A DNA stretch of 64,000 nt, taken from the NCBI RefSeq assembly GCF_042408735.1, contig NZ_JBHOQV010000118.1:1-64000 (forward strand), given 5' to 3'. This document shows positions 1 to 8,771 of the stretch, in pieces. The notes under the pieces are model-generated. The model did no database searches and was not told where the DNA came from. It saw nothing but the letters and a program-made list of their open reading frames with translations. This DNA comes from Thermogemmatispora sp042408735 (GTDB lineage: Bacteria > Chloroflexota > Ktedonobacteria > Ktedonobacterales > Ktedonobacteraceae). Every line of letters begins with the position of its first letter. Positions within the stretch are counted from its first letter, which is position 1. Position numbers and translations under genes: made by a program.

Positions 1-1
1 T

Positions 2-697
2 GCTCTCTGGCAGCAGGAGCAGAATGAGCAACTCAGAGCTGCACTTCTGATGGCCCTGATATGTCTTGATGAGCCGGATCTCCTGGAGCAGGCAGAGCGG
101 CTGGCTTTGCGGCCCCATCCGGTTCTTGTCCTTTTCAGCCAGCAGAGCAGACTGCATCTCGTAGAAGTGTATTTGGCAAAATATTTGGTAAAGCATAGCA
201 GAGCCGAGACTTTGGAGCACTTGCTGAAGAGGGGTCTATTTAGTCATGAGAGTTCGGTTTTGGCGTTGATGAGGTTTATAGAGGATGCCGAACGTCGCGA
301 TGTACTGCCTGTCCTGCTCAAGATAATGGAGCAAAAGGTGACGGAAGCCGGGCTGAGTCAGCTCAAAGATGCGGAGCAGAGGAAGCTAAGGCGGATGGCC
401 ATAACTCTCAGCGAGCTGGGTGAGACGCCCGATGTTGCCGAGCGCCTGCTCGCGCTCTTCCAGCGCATAGGAGTAACTGCTAGCCCAGCCGGCGCAGAAT
501 TGCCCCGGCTCAGTGATGCCCTTTTCGAGGCTCTCTGGCACGTCACGCGGCGGACTGGCCTGCTTGTTGTCGAGCAGCCGCGCGGCAGCCGCCGCTACGT
601 CCTGCGCCCGCGCCGCGGATCGACTGCCCCCACGGTATCGCCTCTATCCCGGGGAAGCGGGCAGACAGGCAGAGCGCGTGGCGAAACCTCTGAATGA
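2..697 (+). CDS. C-terminal part of a helical-repeat (HEAT-like) protein, cut by the left edge
   Basis: The frame is open from the first bases of the window, reading ALWQQEQNEQLRAALLMA before the first ATG at 50, so this is the 3' end of a longer gene. The visible part is almost all amphipathic helix. Its last 60 residues match the C-terminus of the NACHT/HEAT protein at 15.5-18.7 kb: an LRR-A--L segment, then DALFEALWHVTRRTGL here against DAVYEALWRISRRLGL there. I infer that the full gene encodes a related STAND-type or HEAT-repeat protein. No NTPase motif lies in the visible part. The tail after about residue 195 is low-complexity. It ends 4 bp before the convergent NlpC/P60 gene. Confidence 0.7.
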   Translation, partial: ALWQQEQNEQLRAALLMALICLDEPDLLEQAERLALRPHPVLVLFSQQSRLHLVEVYLAKYLVKHSRAETLEHLLKRGLFSHESSVLALMRFIEDAERRDVLPVLLKIMEQKVTEAGLSQLKDAEQRKLRRMAITLSELGETPDVAERLLALFQRIGVTASPAGAELPRLSDALFEALWHVTRRTGLLVVEQPRGSRRYVLRPRRGSTAPTVSPLSRGSGQTGRARGETSE

Positions 698-701
698 AGG
701 C

Positions 702-1577
702 TCAAGTCTGGCTGGCAGCCCCTGCCCCCTCATCCTCCGTTGCCACCACGCGCTTCACCCCCCAAATGCAGCCCGCCAGGCGCTCATTGTAGTCCTCGTC
801 GCCCGGCTGCAGGCTATTGATCACCACGCGGTTATACTCTACTCCCTCCGCATGTATGAAACGCCGCTCATCCAGGGCCAGCGCCACGTGAGTGATCCGC
901 TCCCGTCCGAAAAAGAGCAGATCCCCAGCCCGCAGCTCCGCCAGCGGCACCGAGTGGCTTAGAAAAGCGTACTGCTGATCGGCATCGCGCGGCAGCGCAT
1001 AGCCAGCCATTCGATAGCAGAGCTGGACCAGTCCGCTGCAATCGATCCCCTCGCAGGTCGTTCCGCCCCACAGATAGGGCGTTCCCAGCAAATCGCGCGC
1101 ATACTCCAGCACCACCCTCAGCGGACGGCGCGGGAAAGCCTCGTGGGCCAGCTCCACGGCTACCGTCTCGCGCTCCAGCCAGGCACGGCGCTCGCCCGGC
1201 AGAGCCACCTCCACGCGCTCCGCCAGGCGAAGATCCGTCAGCGGGAGCACTGTCGACAGATAGGCTGGCCCCAGGGTCTCATCGCCCTCCGCCGCAGCCA
1301 GGAGGCGGGCGCGTGGCCTCTGAACCACCGCCACCAGTGGCAGTGCTGTCCCGCAGCCCTCCCCAACGCGGCAGAAGCCCGACTTGATCGGCTCCTCCAG
1401 CTCGACCCCGCGCAGCCAGCCGCTGTAGTCCGAGAGCTGTCCATGTAGCCACTCGCCCTGCTCCCCATCGACCAGCACCTCGCGGTTCAGCAGGGCCTGC
1501 GTCACCAGCTCCGCCGCCGCATCCGGTTCCCGTCGCACATCTGCCACCGGCACTGCCACCACCAGCTTCGTCGTCAT
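702..1577 (-). CDS. NlpC/P60 peptidase with N-terminal SH3-like domains
   Basis: A 291-residue cell-wall peptidase of the NlpC/P60 clan, probably a gamma-D-glutamyl-diamino-acid (YkfC-like) endopeptidase acting on peptidoglycan peptides. Residues 1-140 look like two SH3-type modules (MTTKLVVAVPVADVRREPD at the start). The catalytic domain from about 150 shows YLWGG, then the nucleophile Cys180 in GIDCSGLVQLCYR, His230 in THVALAL and His242 in FIHAEG. No signal peptide is visible, so it may act on recycled peptides in the cytoplasm. The start is set at the ATG at 1577 because GGAGGGA lies just upstream; a longer reading to 1604 would translate that ribosome site. It lies 45 bp after the proline dehydrogenase gene and is probably co-transcribed with it. 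Confidence 0.88.
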   Translation of the reverse strand: MTTKLVVAVPVADVRREPDAAAELVTQALLNREVLVDGEQGEWLHGQLSDYSGWLRGVELEEPIKSGFCRVGEGCGTALPLVAVVQRPRARLLAAAEGDETLGPAYLSTVLPLTDLRLAERVEVALPGERRAWLERETVAVELAHEAFPRRPLRVVLEYARDLLGTPYLWGGTTCEGIDCSGLVQLCYRMAGYALPRDADQQYAFLSHSVPLAELRAGDLLFFGRERITHVALALDERRFIHAEGVEYNRVVINSLQPGDEDYNERLAGCIWGVKRVVATEDEGAGAASQT

Positions 1578-1622
1578 CGGTCCTCCCTCCTCAATCGGGT
1601 CCAAAGAAAGAACGAGCGGCGC

Positions 1623-2531
1623 TCAGCGCCACAGATTGCTCAGCACGAACATCAAGTTGGCCGGACGCTCAGCCAGGCGGCGCATCAGATAGGGATACCA
1701 CTGCGAACCGTAGGGGACATAGACCCGCACACGGTAGCCCTGACGTGCCAGCCGCTCCTGAAGATCGCGCCGGATGCCATAGAGCATCTGGAACTCAAAA
1801 GCCTCGCGGCTGATCCCGTGATCGCGCGCGAAGCGGCAGGCCGCCGTAATCATCGCCTCATCGTGCGTCGCGATCGCAGGAAAATTCCCGCGCGCCAGCA
1901 GCATGCCCATCAAGCGCACATAATTGGCATCCACCTCGGCCTTCTGCGGGAAAGCCAGGTTAGGAGGCTCCTTATAGGCCCCCTTAACCAGGCGCACCCG
2001 TACCCCGGCTTGCAGCAGACGCTCCAGATCATCCTTGCTGCGGTACAGATACGCCTGGATGACGGTTCCGACCTGCTCAAACTCGCGATGCAGGCGCAGC
2101 GTCATCTCGATCGTTCGCTCGGTATAGGCCGAGCTTTCCATATCGATGCAGACAAAGATTCCCAGGCGACCGGCCTCCGACAGGAGATGACGCAGATTCT
2201 CCTCGCACAAGATCGGCGAAATGTCCAGGCCCAGGGCCGTCAGCTTGATCGAAAGATTGGCATCGAGGCCGCTCTCCTTGATGCAGCTCAGCGCGCGGAT
2301 ATAATCCTCCGTTGCCTCTCGGGCCTCGTGCTCGTCGGTCACATTCTCGCCGAGATGATCCAGCGCCACACTCAGGCCCCTCTGATTGAGGGCCCGAGTG
2401 ACCTCGACACACTCGCTCAACCGCTCCCCGGCCACAAAGCGGTGAGAGAAATTGCGCGCCGCCCGGTTCGACAGCGCAAAGTTGCGCAGCCCATCGTGCT
2501 GCGACAGATACAGCAGTGTATCTCTGAGCAT
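1623..2531 (-). CDS. Proline dehydrogenase (monofunctional PRODH)
   Basis: An FAD enzyme of 302 residues that oxidises L-proline to pyrroline-5-carboxylate, the first step of proline catabolism. The length fits monofunctional bacterial PRODH (PutB type), not bifunctional PutA. Visible family features are RFVAGE near residue 31, an (alpha/beta)8-barrel pattern, KGAYKEP at the sheet edge, EFQMLYGIRRDL, and the C-terminal YLMRRLAERPAN helix carrying the paired arginines that bind substrate. No P5C dehydrogenase gene is in the window. The NlpC/P60 gene follows on the same strand, which could tie amino-acid and peptide scavenging together, but that link is inference. Confidence 0.93.
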   Translation of the reverse strand: MLRDTLLYLSQHDGLRNFALSNRAARNFSHRFVAGERLSECVEVTRALNQRGLSVALDHLGENVTDEHEAREATEDYIRALSCIKESGLDANLSIKLTALGLDISPILCEENLRHLLSEAGRLGIFVCIDMESSAYTERTIEMTLRLHREFEQVGTVIQAYLYRSKDDLERLLQAGVRVRLVKGAYKEPPNLAFPQKAEVDANYVRLMGMLLARGNFPAIATHDEAMITAACRFARDHGISREAFEFQMLYGIRRDLQERLARQGYRVRVYVPYGSQWYPYLMRRLAERPANLMFVLSNLWR

Positions 2532-2623
2532 CAGCGCCCCCTATGGCCAATGATAGAATCCAGGTAATAGTGAAGCCTCAGCATAGGTTGCCCTGTGAAG
2601 CTTTCCTGCCCTTATGATAGCAC

Positions 2624-2666
2624 AAAAAGGGCTGCTCTGGTCCGCTGCCGACGGAGGCCAGAGCAG
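2624..2666 (-). terminator. Rho-independent terminator for the SDR gene
   Basis: Perfect 9-bp inverted repeat CTGCTCTGG (2632-2640) and CCAGAGCAG (2658-2666). An A-run at 2624-2628 becomes a U-run in the minus-strand transcript. It lies about 150 bp downstream of the SDR stop and upstream of the proline dehydrogenase start. Confidence 0.65.
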
Positions 2667-2816
2667 TCCTATGCCTCTCAACCTGACTCAAGCAAACCAG
2701 CAAGCAGGATCGCTGGAGCCGCCTGAGCGATAGCTCCTGCTGCTTCTTCCTGACGGACCGATGAGCTGGCTGGCGAGCCAGTTGCGCATCGACTGCACTG
2801 CGCCCTGTTTTGCTGG

Positions 2817-3689
2817 CTACCAGCGCAGGGTGCGACGAATCTGCCAGTCCCAAAAGCGGTCGGGGAGCCAATAGCGCAGGCGCATGGCCCAGGCCATGTT
2901 GGGAGGAACAGCGTAGCGCGTACGTGGGCGGGGACTGCGCAGAATCTTCTCAACCGTCTGAGCGAACTGCTCGGGAGGAAAGCCTCCGCGCCCGGCGGCC
3001 AGGCGCAGTGCGCTCTTCTCCATCACCGTCAGCAGGCGCTCATATGGGCTTCCCTGACCGCGATACTGCTCCAACTTGCTACGGGCGCGCTCCATGCTCG
3101 TGCGCCAGATCCCTGTCGGGCTAGAGGTCGGCTCGATCACTACCACCCGCACTCCGAAGGGCGCCAGCTCGACCCGCAGGCTATCGCTGAGCGCCTCCAG
3201 AGCAAACTTGCTTGCCCCATAAGGACCAAGAGCTGGCAGCGGAATGCGGCCATTAACGCTGCTCACATTGATAATCGTCCCGCGCGCCGTCTTCAGTAGA
3301 GGCAGCAAGGTCTGCGTCACCCCGATATGGGCGATCGTATTGACCTCGAACTGCGCGCGCAGATCGTCGAGATCGATCAGTTCCAGCGGGCCGGCGAAGG
3401 CCGTGCCGGCGTTGTTGAGAAGGGCCGTCAAGGTTGGCGTTGCAGCCGCCACCTGCTCGCCCAGCGCCCTCACCTGGGCAGCGTCCGTAATATCGCACAA
3501 GAGCGGCGTCAGGTTCCCAGCGATTTCGGAGGTCTTGGCCTCGGCCAGCAGCCGCTCGGCATCCTCCGCCCGCCGCACCGTCGCAAAGACTTGCCAGCCG
3601 CGTTGCGCCAGGTGCAGGGCCGTAACGCGCCCGAAGCCGCTGGAACAACCAGTAATCACAATGGTCGCCTTCCCTGCCGTCGTACTCAT
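2817..3689 (-). CDS. Short-chain dehydrogenase/reductase (classical SDR)
   Basis: A 290-residue NAD(P)-dependent oxidoreductase. The nucleotide-binding motif is TGCSSGFG at residues 13-20, followed by NNAG near 91-94, NVSSVNG and the catalytic YGASK. Arginines after the second beta strand (ATVRR) suggest NADP preference. The C-terminal third (YAVPPNMAWAMRLRYWLPDRFW) resembles SDRs acting on steroids or retinoids, but the substrate cannot be read from sequence. GAGGAG lies 10 bp before the ATG. The small gene at 3733-3990 is 43 bp upstream on the same strand and probably shares the transcript, which ends at the hairpin near 2640. Confidence 0.9.
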   Translation of the reverse strand: MSTTAGKATIVITGCSSGFGRVTALHLAQRGWQVFATVRRAEDAERLLAEAKTSEIAGNLTPLLCDITDAAQVRALGEQVAAATPTLTALLNNAGTAFAGPLELIDLDDLRAQFEVNTIAHIGVTQTLLPLLKTARGTIINVSSVNGRIPLPALGPYGASKFALEALSDSLRVELAPFGVRVVVIEPTSSPTGIWRTSMERARSKLEQYRGQGSPYERLLTVMEKSALRLAAGRGGFPPEQFAQTVEKILRSPRPRTRYAVPPNMAWAMRLRYWLPDRFWDWQIRRTLRW

Positions 3690-3732
3690 CTTATTTTCGG
3701 CTCCTCTCTCCCTCTCTGTCGCGCCCAGGAGA

Positions 3733-3990
3733 TCAGAAAGGCTCTTCGCCCCCCTGGTCTTCAGGGCCTGGGCCAGGCCCGATACGATCCCAGAGGCCCA
3801 GGCGGATCAGCTCACAGCGGGCCTCGAAGCCAAATTGCTCGGGATCCATCTCACGGCCATGGCGGAGGACCAGGCTGCGCAGCATCTCGATCTGCTCCGC
3901 CTTGGTGGCAACGTCTTGTTCGAAAGGAATATGCTGTGCCAGATGCTCTACCGCCTGGCGCTGATACCATTGCTCCTGTGTCTCTGCCAT
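3733..3990 (-). CDS. Small hypothetical protein (85 aa)
   Basis: I do not recognise this protein. It is soluble, acidic and rich in Glu and Gln, with predicted helices over residues 1-65 (MAETQEQWYQRQAVEHLAQH) and a Gly/Pro-rich tail (GPGPGPEDQGGEEPF). There is no signal peptide, membrane segment or Cys cluster. It sits 43 bp upstream of the SDR gene on the same strand, which is the main reason to think it is real; a role with the SDR is only a guess. Confidence 0.55.
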   Translation of the reverse strand: MAETQEQWYQRQAVEHLAQHIPFEQDVATKAEQIEMLRSLVLRHGREMDPEQFGFEARCELIRLGLWDRIGPGPGPEDQGGEEPF

Positions 3991-4141
3991 AGGCCCCCCA
4001 CCCGCTCAAGAGGCAGTCAGATCAAGACCAACAAGCTGCATACGCATACGGCGAGCAATCGCCGGGGGCATCACCGGCCACAGTAGCCCTCGCTTCTTCC
4101 CCGGCCCTGACTGAGTGTGGCTGGCTGTGCCTCTATCGGCC

Positions 4142-4172
4142 TTGCTCCCTTTCATCAACGTAATGCTATCAT
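4142..4172 (+). promoter_or_regulatory. Candidate extended -10 promoter
   Basis: TGCTATCAT at 4164-4172 is an extended -10 element. A weak -35 (TTGCTC, 4142-4147) lies 19 bp upstream. It sits in the 378-bp gap between the divergent genes at 3990 (minus) and 4369 (plus), about 200 bp before the latter. Nothing else stands out in this gap. Confidence 0.4.
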
Positions 4173-4368
4173 GGCCACTCCAGGAGGCGCAAGAGCGTCC
4201 CCCCGCTGTCCAGGCTCATGAAGAGATACACCCTGAAACAGATTTGTATACGTTGGAGATAGCCATTTTGCCCTAAAGCGCCCGCTCACTCTTGACCGCA
4301 TCAGGCAACAATGCTACTGTCAGAAAGGAGATCGAGGCTCGATAGATAACTTCCGGTAAATAGCGAAG

Positions 4369-5709
4369 GTGATTGTGATGATGCTCTGTGTCCACTGTAA
4401 TACGTATCGACCGGAGGGTGAGGGTCCCTGTCCCTATTGCGGCGGGCCGGCGCCGACCAGTCCGGCCAGCCCTGCCACTGCCAATGGTAGCGGCTTCTTC
4501 TCCGCTGGTGGCGGCCAGACGACAGTTGCCATGCCGCCGCTGGCTTCCTCATTTGGAATGCCCTCCGCCTCTGGGACTGGAACGGGGACAGAGTGGCAGG
4601 CACAATCACTGTCGAGCTATTCGCCCGAGCAGCAAAGCGTAGGGCGCATGGGGAGTGGAGGTTCGGGGGTCAACTATGCGCCCATCGGTCCGGGCGCGGC
4701 TGGCTCAGACATCAGCTATCCGGCCCTGAGTGCTCCCGGCCTTAGCTCTGCGGGAATGAATGGGGCCGCCAGCTTCTCTGGTCCCTTCTGGAGCCAGAGT
4801 CAGCAGCTGCAGGCGGGGACGAGCGAGTCTGTGCCTCAGGAGCCTTTCCCGCCAGGTCAGCAGCAGTTTCCCGGAGCCTACCCGGGCGGAGATGGGGCTG
4901 CGGGACAGCAGCAGACTGGTCCCCAGAACCCCCTGCAGGCCCAGGCGCAGGGTCAGCAGACAATGGCCATGCTGCCCGTCCTTTATCAGGACCCGGCCAA
5001 TCCTTCCACGCAATCCCTGATCCTCATTCCCCAGGCCCAGGGTCAGGCCATCAATACCGGCGCCTTGCTGCCGCTCGGCCAGCAGATGCCCGGGCCTCCC
5101 ATTGCCGGCATTCCCACCGAGGAGGAGGCCCTCTATATTCCTCCCATGTACACGAAGCCGAGGCCGATCATCCCGCGCTATCGCGCGATCAGCGGCTTTG
5201 TCAGCTTCCTCATTGTTGTGCTGCTGCTCTGCAGCGGAGCGGCCTATTATGCCAAAGTCACTGGCAAGCTGGCCTTCCTGGGGCAGCTCGTAGGAGTCAC
5301 TCCTCCCAACGTCGCAGCGACGCCGGTGCCGAACCTGCCCGATCCCAAGCCCAGCGAGAATGGTCCGGCCTACGGAATCATCAGCTCAGCTACGACTGCG
5401 CCCAGTGTTGACCCCAAGACCGGCATCGCCCTCCAGCCCGGTCAGGTTTTTAAGCCGGGTCAGACCATTTACCTGACCTATAGCGTCCACGCCAAAAAGG
5501 CTGGAACGGTCACTGTGAAGTGGTATACCAATGGCCTGCTCTACCAGGTGCTTTCAAAAGCGACCCCGGACCCGAAAGGCGGTTCCTGGACGGGCGTCTC
5601 TATGATGCGCTTTACTCAGCCTCTCGAAGGCATGGTCGAACTCTACTGGAACGATACTGGAAAACAACCCCAACTGGCCATTCGCCTCTACTTCGTTGTC
5701 CGTCCCTAG
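4369..5709 (+). CDS. Zinc-ribbon membrane protein with extracytoplasmic C-terminal domain
   Basis: A 446-residue protein of unknown function. The N-terminus is a zinc ribbon (CVHC near residue 7, CPYC near 21). About 240 residues of Gly/Ser/Gln/Pro-rich low-complexity sequence follow, then one membrane helix near 272-292 (FVSFLIVVLLLCSGAAYYA) and a beta-rich C-terminal domain of about 120 residues, probably Ig-like and outside the cell. The cluster IVDM-free start GTG at 4369 is followed by in-frame ATGs at 4378 and 4381; none has a strong ribosome site, so the exact start is open. The layout matches the protein at 6660-8771. A sensory or scaffolding role across the membrane is possible but unproven. 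Confidence 0.75.
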   Translation: MIVMMLCVHCNTYRPEGEGPCPYCGGPAPTSPASPATANGSGFFSAGGGQTTVAMPPLASSFGMPSASGTGTGTEWQAQSLSSYSPEQQSVGRMGSGGSGVNYAPIGPGAAGSDISYPALSAPGLSSAGMNGAASFSGPFWSQSQQLQAGTSESVPQEPFPPGQQQFPGAYPGGDGAAGQQQTGPQNPLQAQAQGQQTMAMLPVLYQDPANPSTQSLILIPQAQGQAINTGALLPLGQQMPGPPIAGIPTEEEALYIPPMYTKPRPIIPRYRAISGFVSFLIVVLLLCSGAAYYAKVTGKLAFLGQLVGVTPPNVAATPVPNLPDPKPSENGPAYGIISSATTAPSVDPKTGIALQPGQVFKPGQTIYLTYSVHAKKAGTVTVKWYTNGLLYQVLSKATPDPKGGSWTGVSMMRFTQPLEGMVELYWNDTGKQPQLAIRLYFVVRP

Positions 5710-5884
5710 CCTGGCTAAGGAGATCGGGGCCTGAGACAGGGTTGGGCCGCGGGCGGAGTCACCGATGAGAGACTTTTCTAAGCAAAAGGCTGTCCGCCCA
5801 GCAAACAGCAAGGAGGAAGGAGACAAGGGCGGCTGGCAAAATCTGAGCTGCCCCGCTCCTTCTCTGCTCCGCCTTTCGCCTGCG

Positions 5885-6208
5885 CTAGGCTTCCTCCCCG
5901 CGCCTCTTGCACAGCGTCTCAACGCTGACATCGCCATAGACCCGCACCTGGCAGGCCAGACGCAGGTTAGGGTTCTTCTTGAGATCGTTGCGCAGCCAGA
6001 ACTTCTCCATGAAAGTCAGTTCGTTCGTGTTGCTGGCAGGGTAGACCGCCACGCGGTCCGTCCCACAGAGACCATTGCCGTGGCAATTGGCGAACTTCCA
6101 CAGGCCGCAGTAAACGGGTACGTCATGCTCAAGCGCCGGATAGCGCACATTGTCACCTTCAGGAACCTCGACCTTAACCTTCTCACGTACAAACGTAATC
6201 GTTGGCAC
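5885..6208 (-). CDS. 2Fe-2S ferredoxin-like protein with altered ligand set
   Basis: A 107-residue electron carrier of the plant-type 2Fe-2S ferredoxin fold: beta-grasp start MPTITFVREKVKVEVPEG, then the cluster loop and the late LACQVRV strand. The usual motif C-x5-C-x2-C...C reads Cys42-HGNGL-Cys48-GT-Asp51...Cys86 here, so the third ligand is Asp (codon GAC), not Cys. Extra cysteines are at 34 and 100. The GTG start at 6208 is chosen because GGAGG lies 8 bp upstream; a longer reading from a TTG at 6301 would place that site inside the gene and add 31 residues with no ferredoxin match. The partner enzyme is not visible. Confidence 0.82.
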   Translation of the reverse strand: MPTITFVREKVKVEVPEGDNVRYPALEHDVPVYCGLWKFANCHGNGLCGTDRVAVYPASNTNELTFMEKFWLRNDLKKNPNLRLACQVRVYGDVSVETLCKRRGEEA

Positions 6209-6556
6209 GGTGACTTCCTCCACAGGAATGGTGCTGGTTCTCTTTGGATGCTTCTTTGGAGGGACCAGCTGGCCAGTCAGCAAACCAGACAAACCAGGCA
6301 AGCCAGGCAGGTCGGACCTGCCAGAACACGCCCAGAGCGATGGTACAGATCAGGGCTGTGCTCGCAAGGAAGCGATGACTGCGATGGGATCGAGCCGCAG
6401 CAGCGCACTCTTTCTTACTTACTTAACCGACCTCTGCCTGGTTCCTACTTTCTTTTGCGCCAGCGCCAGCGCGCCGGCCTGGTAACTCACCTGCTGGACC
6501 TCCCTCCCTCATATCGGTCAGGCGAGCCGCTCGCTGTTGCTGCTGTGCCTGGTCAG

Positions 6557-6585
6557 AGTGTAGCATAGAGCACCAGGGCTAGCAA
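6557..6585 (-). promoter_or_regulatory. Candidate minus-strand promoter upstream of the ferredoxin gene
   Basis: On the minus strand: TTGCTA (6580-6585), 17 bp, TACACT (6557-6562), with an extended -10 TGC just before it. It lies about 350 bp upstream of the ferredoxin start, implying a long leader, so its assignment is uncertain. I see no gene in 6209-6659. Confidence 0.4.
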
Positions 6586-6659
6586 GGGCAGAAGCGAGCC
6601 AGAATCTTGCCGGACCTGGCTGGGGTCGGGCGTCCTGGCCTGGTCTGCTCTGCTCCCGA

Positions 6660-8771
6660 TCAAATCACAGCCATGAGCACAAGCACCTGCTGTGGAGTCA
6701 CCAAAGGGGCAAGAACGGGATCGCGCTCCGCCACCGTCAGCGTCAGGCTCAGCGAGGTGTTGGCTGGCACCTGAGAGAGCGCGGGAAGAATACTGACGCT
6801 TGTGTCCTGGCCTGGCGCCAGGGGACCACCACTGTTCGGCGTGATCTCCAGGGGCGGATCGTCCTGGTCAGCGGTAATGACCCAGTTGAGCGGTGCCGTA
6901 CCTGTGTTGCTGACGGTCACCGTTTGCGCCCTGGGCCTGCTGCCGTGCGGCACGTCGAAGATGAGAATCGTCGGCTCAACCGTAATAGTTGGCGAGGCGG
7001 GCGCTGCCACCGTCAAAGTAACAGCAATTTCCTGCTCGGTCGAACCAGCGCTGAAAAGCAGGCGCCCCCGATAGCTTCCAGGAGCCAGACCGGCCGTGTT
7101 AATCTGCACGGTCACTGTGGCCTGCCCACCGGCGGCCAGGGTTCCCGAGGTCGGCGTGGCCCCCAGCCACTGGCCGTTGTCGCTTGTGCTGCTCGTCAGC
7201 GACCAGCTCACCTCCAGGCCGCCGTTGTTGTGCAGCGTCAGCGCTTGAGGAGGAGGATTGTGCCCCTCCGGCGCCGTGAAGCTAAGCGTTGCGGGGGTCA
7301 GCGTGAGCTGGCCCGGTGCCACCAGATGCAGACTCACCCGCAACTGTGGACCTCCGCCTGAGTAGCCGACGCCCTCAAAAAGAACCGTTCCTTGATAGTT
7401 TCCCACAGCGAGCGAGACGGGCGAGATCGTCACACTCAGGGTGACGCTGGCACCGGCGGCCAGATGGCCACTGCTTGGGGTGATCTGTAGCCAGCTACCG
7501 CCGGCGCTTGTGCTCACATTGCTCTTCCAATCGAGCGCCCGCGGGCCATGATTCTGCAGCGTCACAGTCTGCGCTGGCAGGGTCTGGGTGCCGCTACTCG
7601 CCGTGTAGCTCAAGCTGGCGGGGGCAATACTGAGCGTGTCTGAGGGACCGAGAACCGTCATGTTGACCGTCAAGACCTGGGCGGGGCTGCCCTTCCCCTG
7701 ATCATCTGGCTGCTGAGCAAAGATCACGTGGGCCGTATAGCTGCCGGCGGGCAGATCTCCACGCTGAGCAATCAGCGTGACCACCTCACTACCGACAAAG
7801 CTGCCCGCAGAGGGATCCACCGTTAGCCAGGGCTGATCGCTGCTGGCTCGCCAGCTCAACTGGCCGTTGCCGCTATTGAGTAAAGTAATAGCCAGCCGCG
7901 TCGCTGTCCCCGGCAGATCGGCCCCCAGGTCAACGCTATAGTCGGAAAGCTTCAGTTGGGCCGGAGCTGACACCGGAGGCAGCACTGTAATCGTTGTCGA
8001 AATGCTCAGCAACTGCGTTTCATCAACCACTAGAAGCTGGTGCTCTCCAGGTTGCCAATCTGACGCAACCGTTAACTGAAGAACAAAGGCGCCGATCTCG
8101 TTGGCCCGCACATGCAGTGGCTGTCCATGGGCATCGAGCAAGGGAATCGCACTGTCGCGTTGCAGAACAAGCGTATCGCCCGCGCCGAACCCCTTGCCGA
8201 CCAGCGTCAGGCTCTCATAGACGTGGAGCTGGCGTGGAAGGACGGTCAGCGAGGGAGAGAGGGTCGCACCCGACAGACGGCGCGTGAAGAACAGATAGGT
8301 GAGAGCTGTGCTCAGCGCCAGCGCGATCAAAAATAGCGCTAGCAGCAGGCGAGACAGGAAAGGACGCCGGCGCGAAGAGGAGGCCGGCTGCGCAGGCTTG
8401 CCGACCGGAGCGCTCTCCCCGGGCTGGAATCCTGCAAAGGAAGGCAGAGCCTCCTGGGCCTGCAAAAGCATTGGCTGTGGCTCAGCGCTCTCCGCCCTCG
8501 AGGCAGGGGCAGGCGACCTTTGGGAGGCAGGCCCCTCCCAGATAGCGGAGGGCGGCACCGAGAAAGGACTGGAGAGATAGGGGAGATCCTCGGGGTGGAG
8601 CCCGGCATGGTAGCCGATCGGTTGCGGCGAAGCCGGAGGAACGGAGCGCCGCAGGCGCCGGCCCCTTCTGCCCGCAAGAGCAGAAGGCCCAAGGACATGC
8701 CCACAGTGACGGCACACCTGGGCATCGGCAGGCACCAGTTTATGACAGAAACGACAACGCCTGGTCTGCAT
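6660..8771 (-). CDS. Zinc-ribbon, single-TM protein with four BACON/Ig-like repeats
   Basis: A 703-residue membrane protein of unknown function. A cytoplasmic zinc ribbon (Cys6, 9, 20, 23) is followed by a Pro/Ser-rich stretch and one membrane helix at about 139-163. Outside there is an IPT/TIG-like domain (172-265) and four repeats of about 100 residues resembling BACON or related Ig-like domains. The repeats carry the recurring pattern LS(F/Y)TA...QTVTLxNxG...W...TPSSG.L..G. Such repeats usually bind carbohydrate or protein at the cell surface. The start at 8771 puts the ribbon at the N-terminus; a GTG at 8810 would add 13 residues. Codon use matches the neighbours. Confidence 0.82.
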   Translation of the reverse strand: MQTRRCRFCHKLVPADAQVCRHCGHVLGPSALAGRRGRRLRRSVPPASPQPIGYHAGLHPEDLPYLSSPFSVPPSAIWEGPASQRSPAPASRAESAEPQPMLLQAQEALPSFAGFQPGESAPVGKPAQPASSSRRRPFLSRLLLALFLIALALSTALTYLFFTRRLSGATLSPSLTVLPRQLHVYESLTLVGKGFGAGDTLVLQRDSAIPLLDAHGQPLHVRANEIGAFVLQLTVASDWQPGEHQLLVVDETQLLSISTTITVLPPVSAPAQLKLSDYSVDLGADLPGTATRLAITLLNSGNGQLSWRASSDQPWLTVDPSAGSFVGSEVVTLIAQRGDLPAGSYTAHVIFAQQPDDQGKGSPAQVLTVNMTVLGPSDTLSIAPASLSYTASSGTQTLPAQTVTLQNHGPRALDWKSNVSTSAGGSWLQITPSSGHLAAGASVTLSVTISPVSLAVGNYQGTVLFEGVGYSGGGPQLRVSLHLVAPGQLTLTPATLSFTAPEGHNPPPQALTLHNNGGLEVSWSLTSSTSDNGQWLGATPTSGTLAAGGQATVTVQINTAGLAPGSYRGRLLFSAGSTEQEIAVTLTVAAPASPTITVEPTILIFDVPHGSRPRAQTVTVSNTGTAPLNWVITADQDDPPLEITPNSGGPLAPGQDTSVSILPALSQVPANTSLSLTLTVAERDPVLAPLVTPQQVLVLMAVI

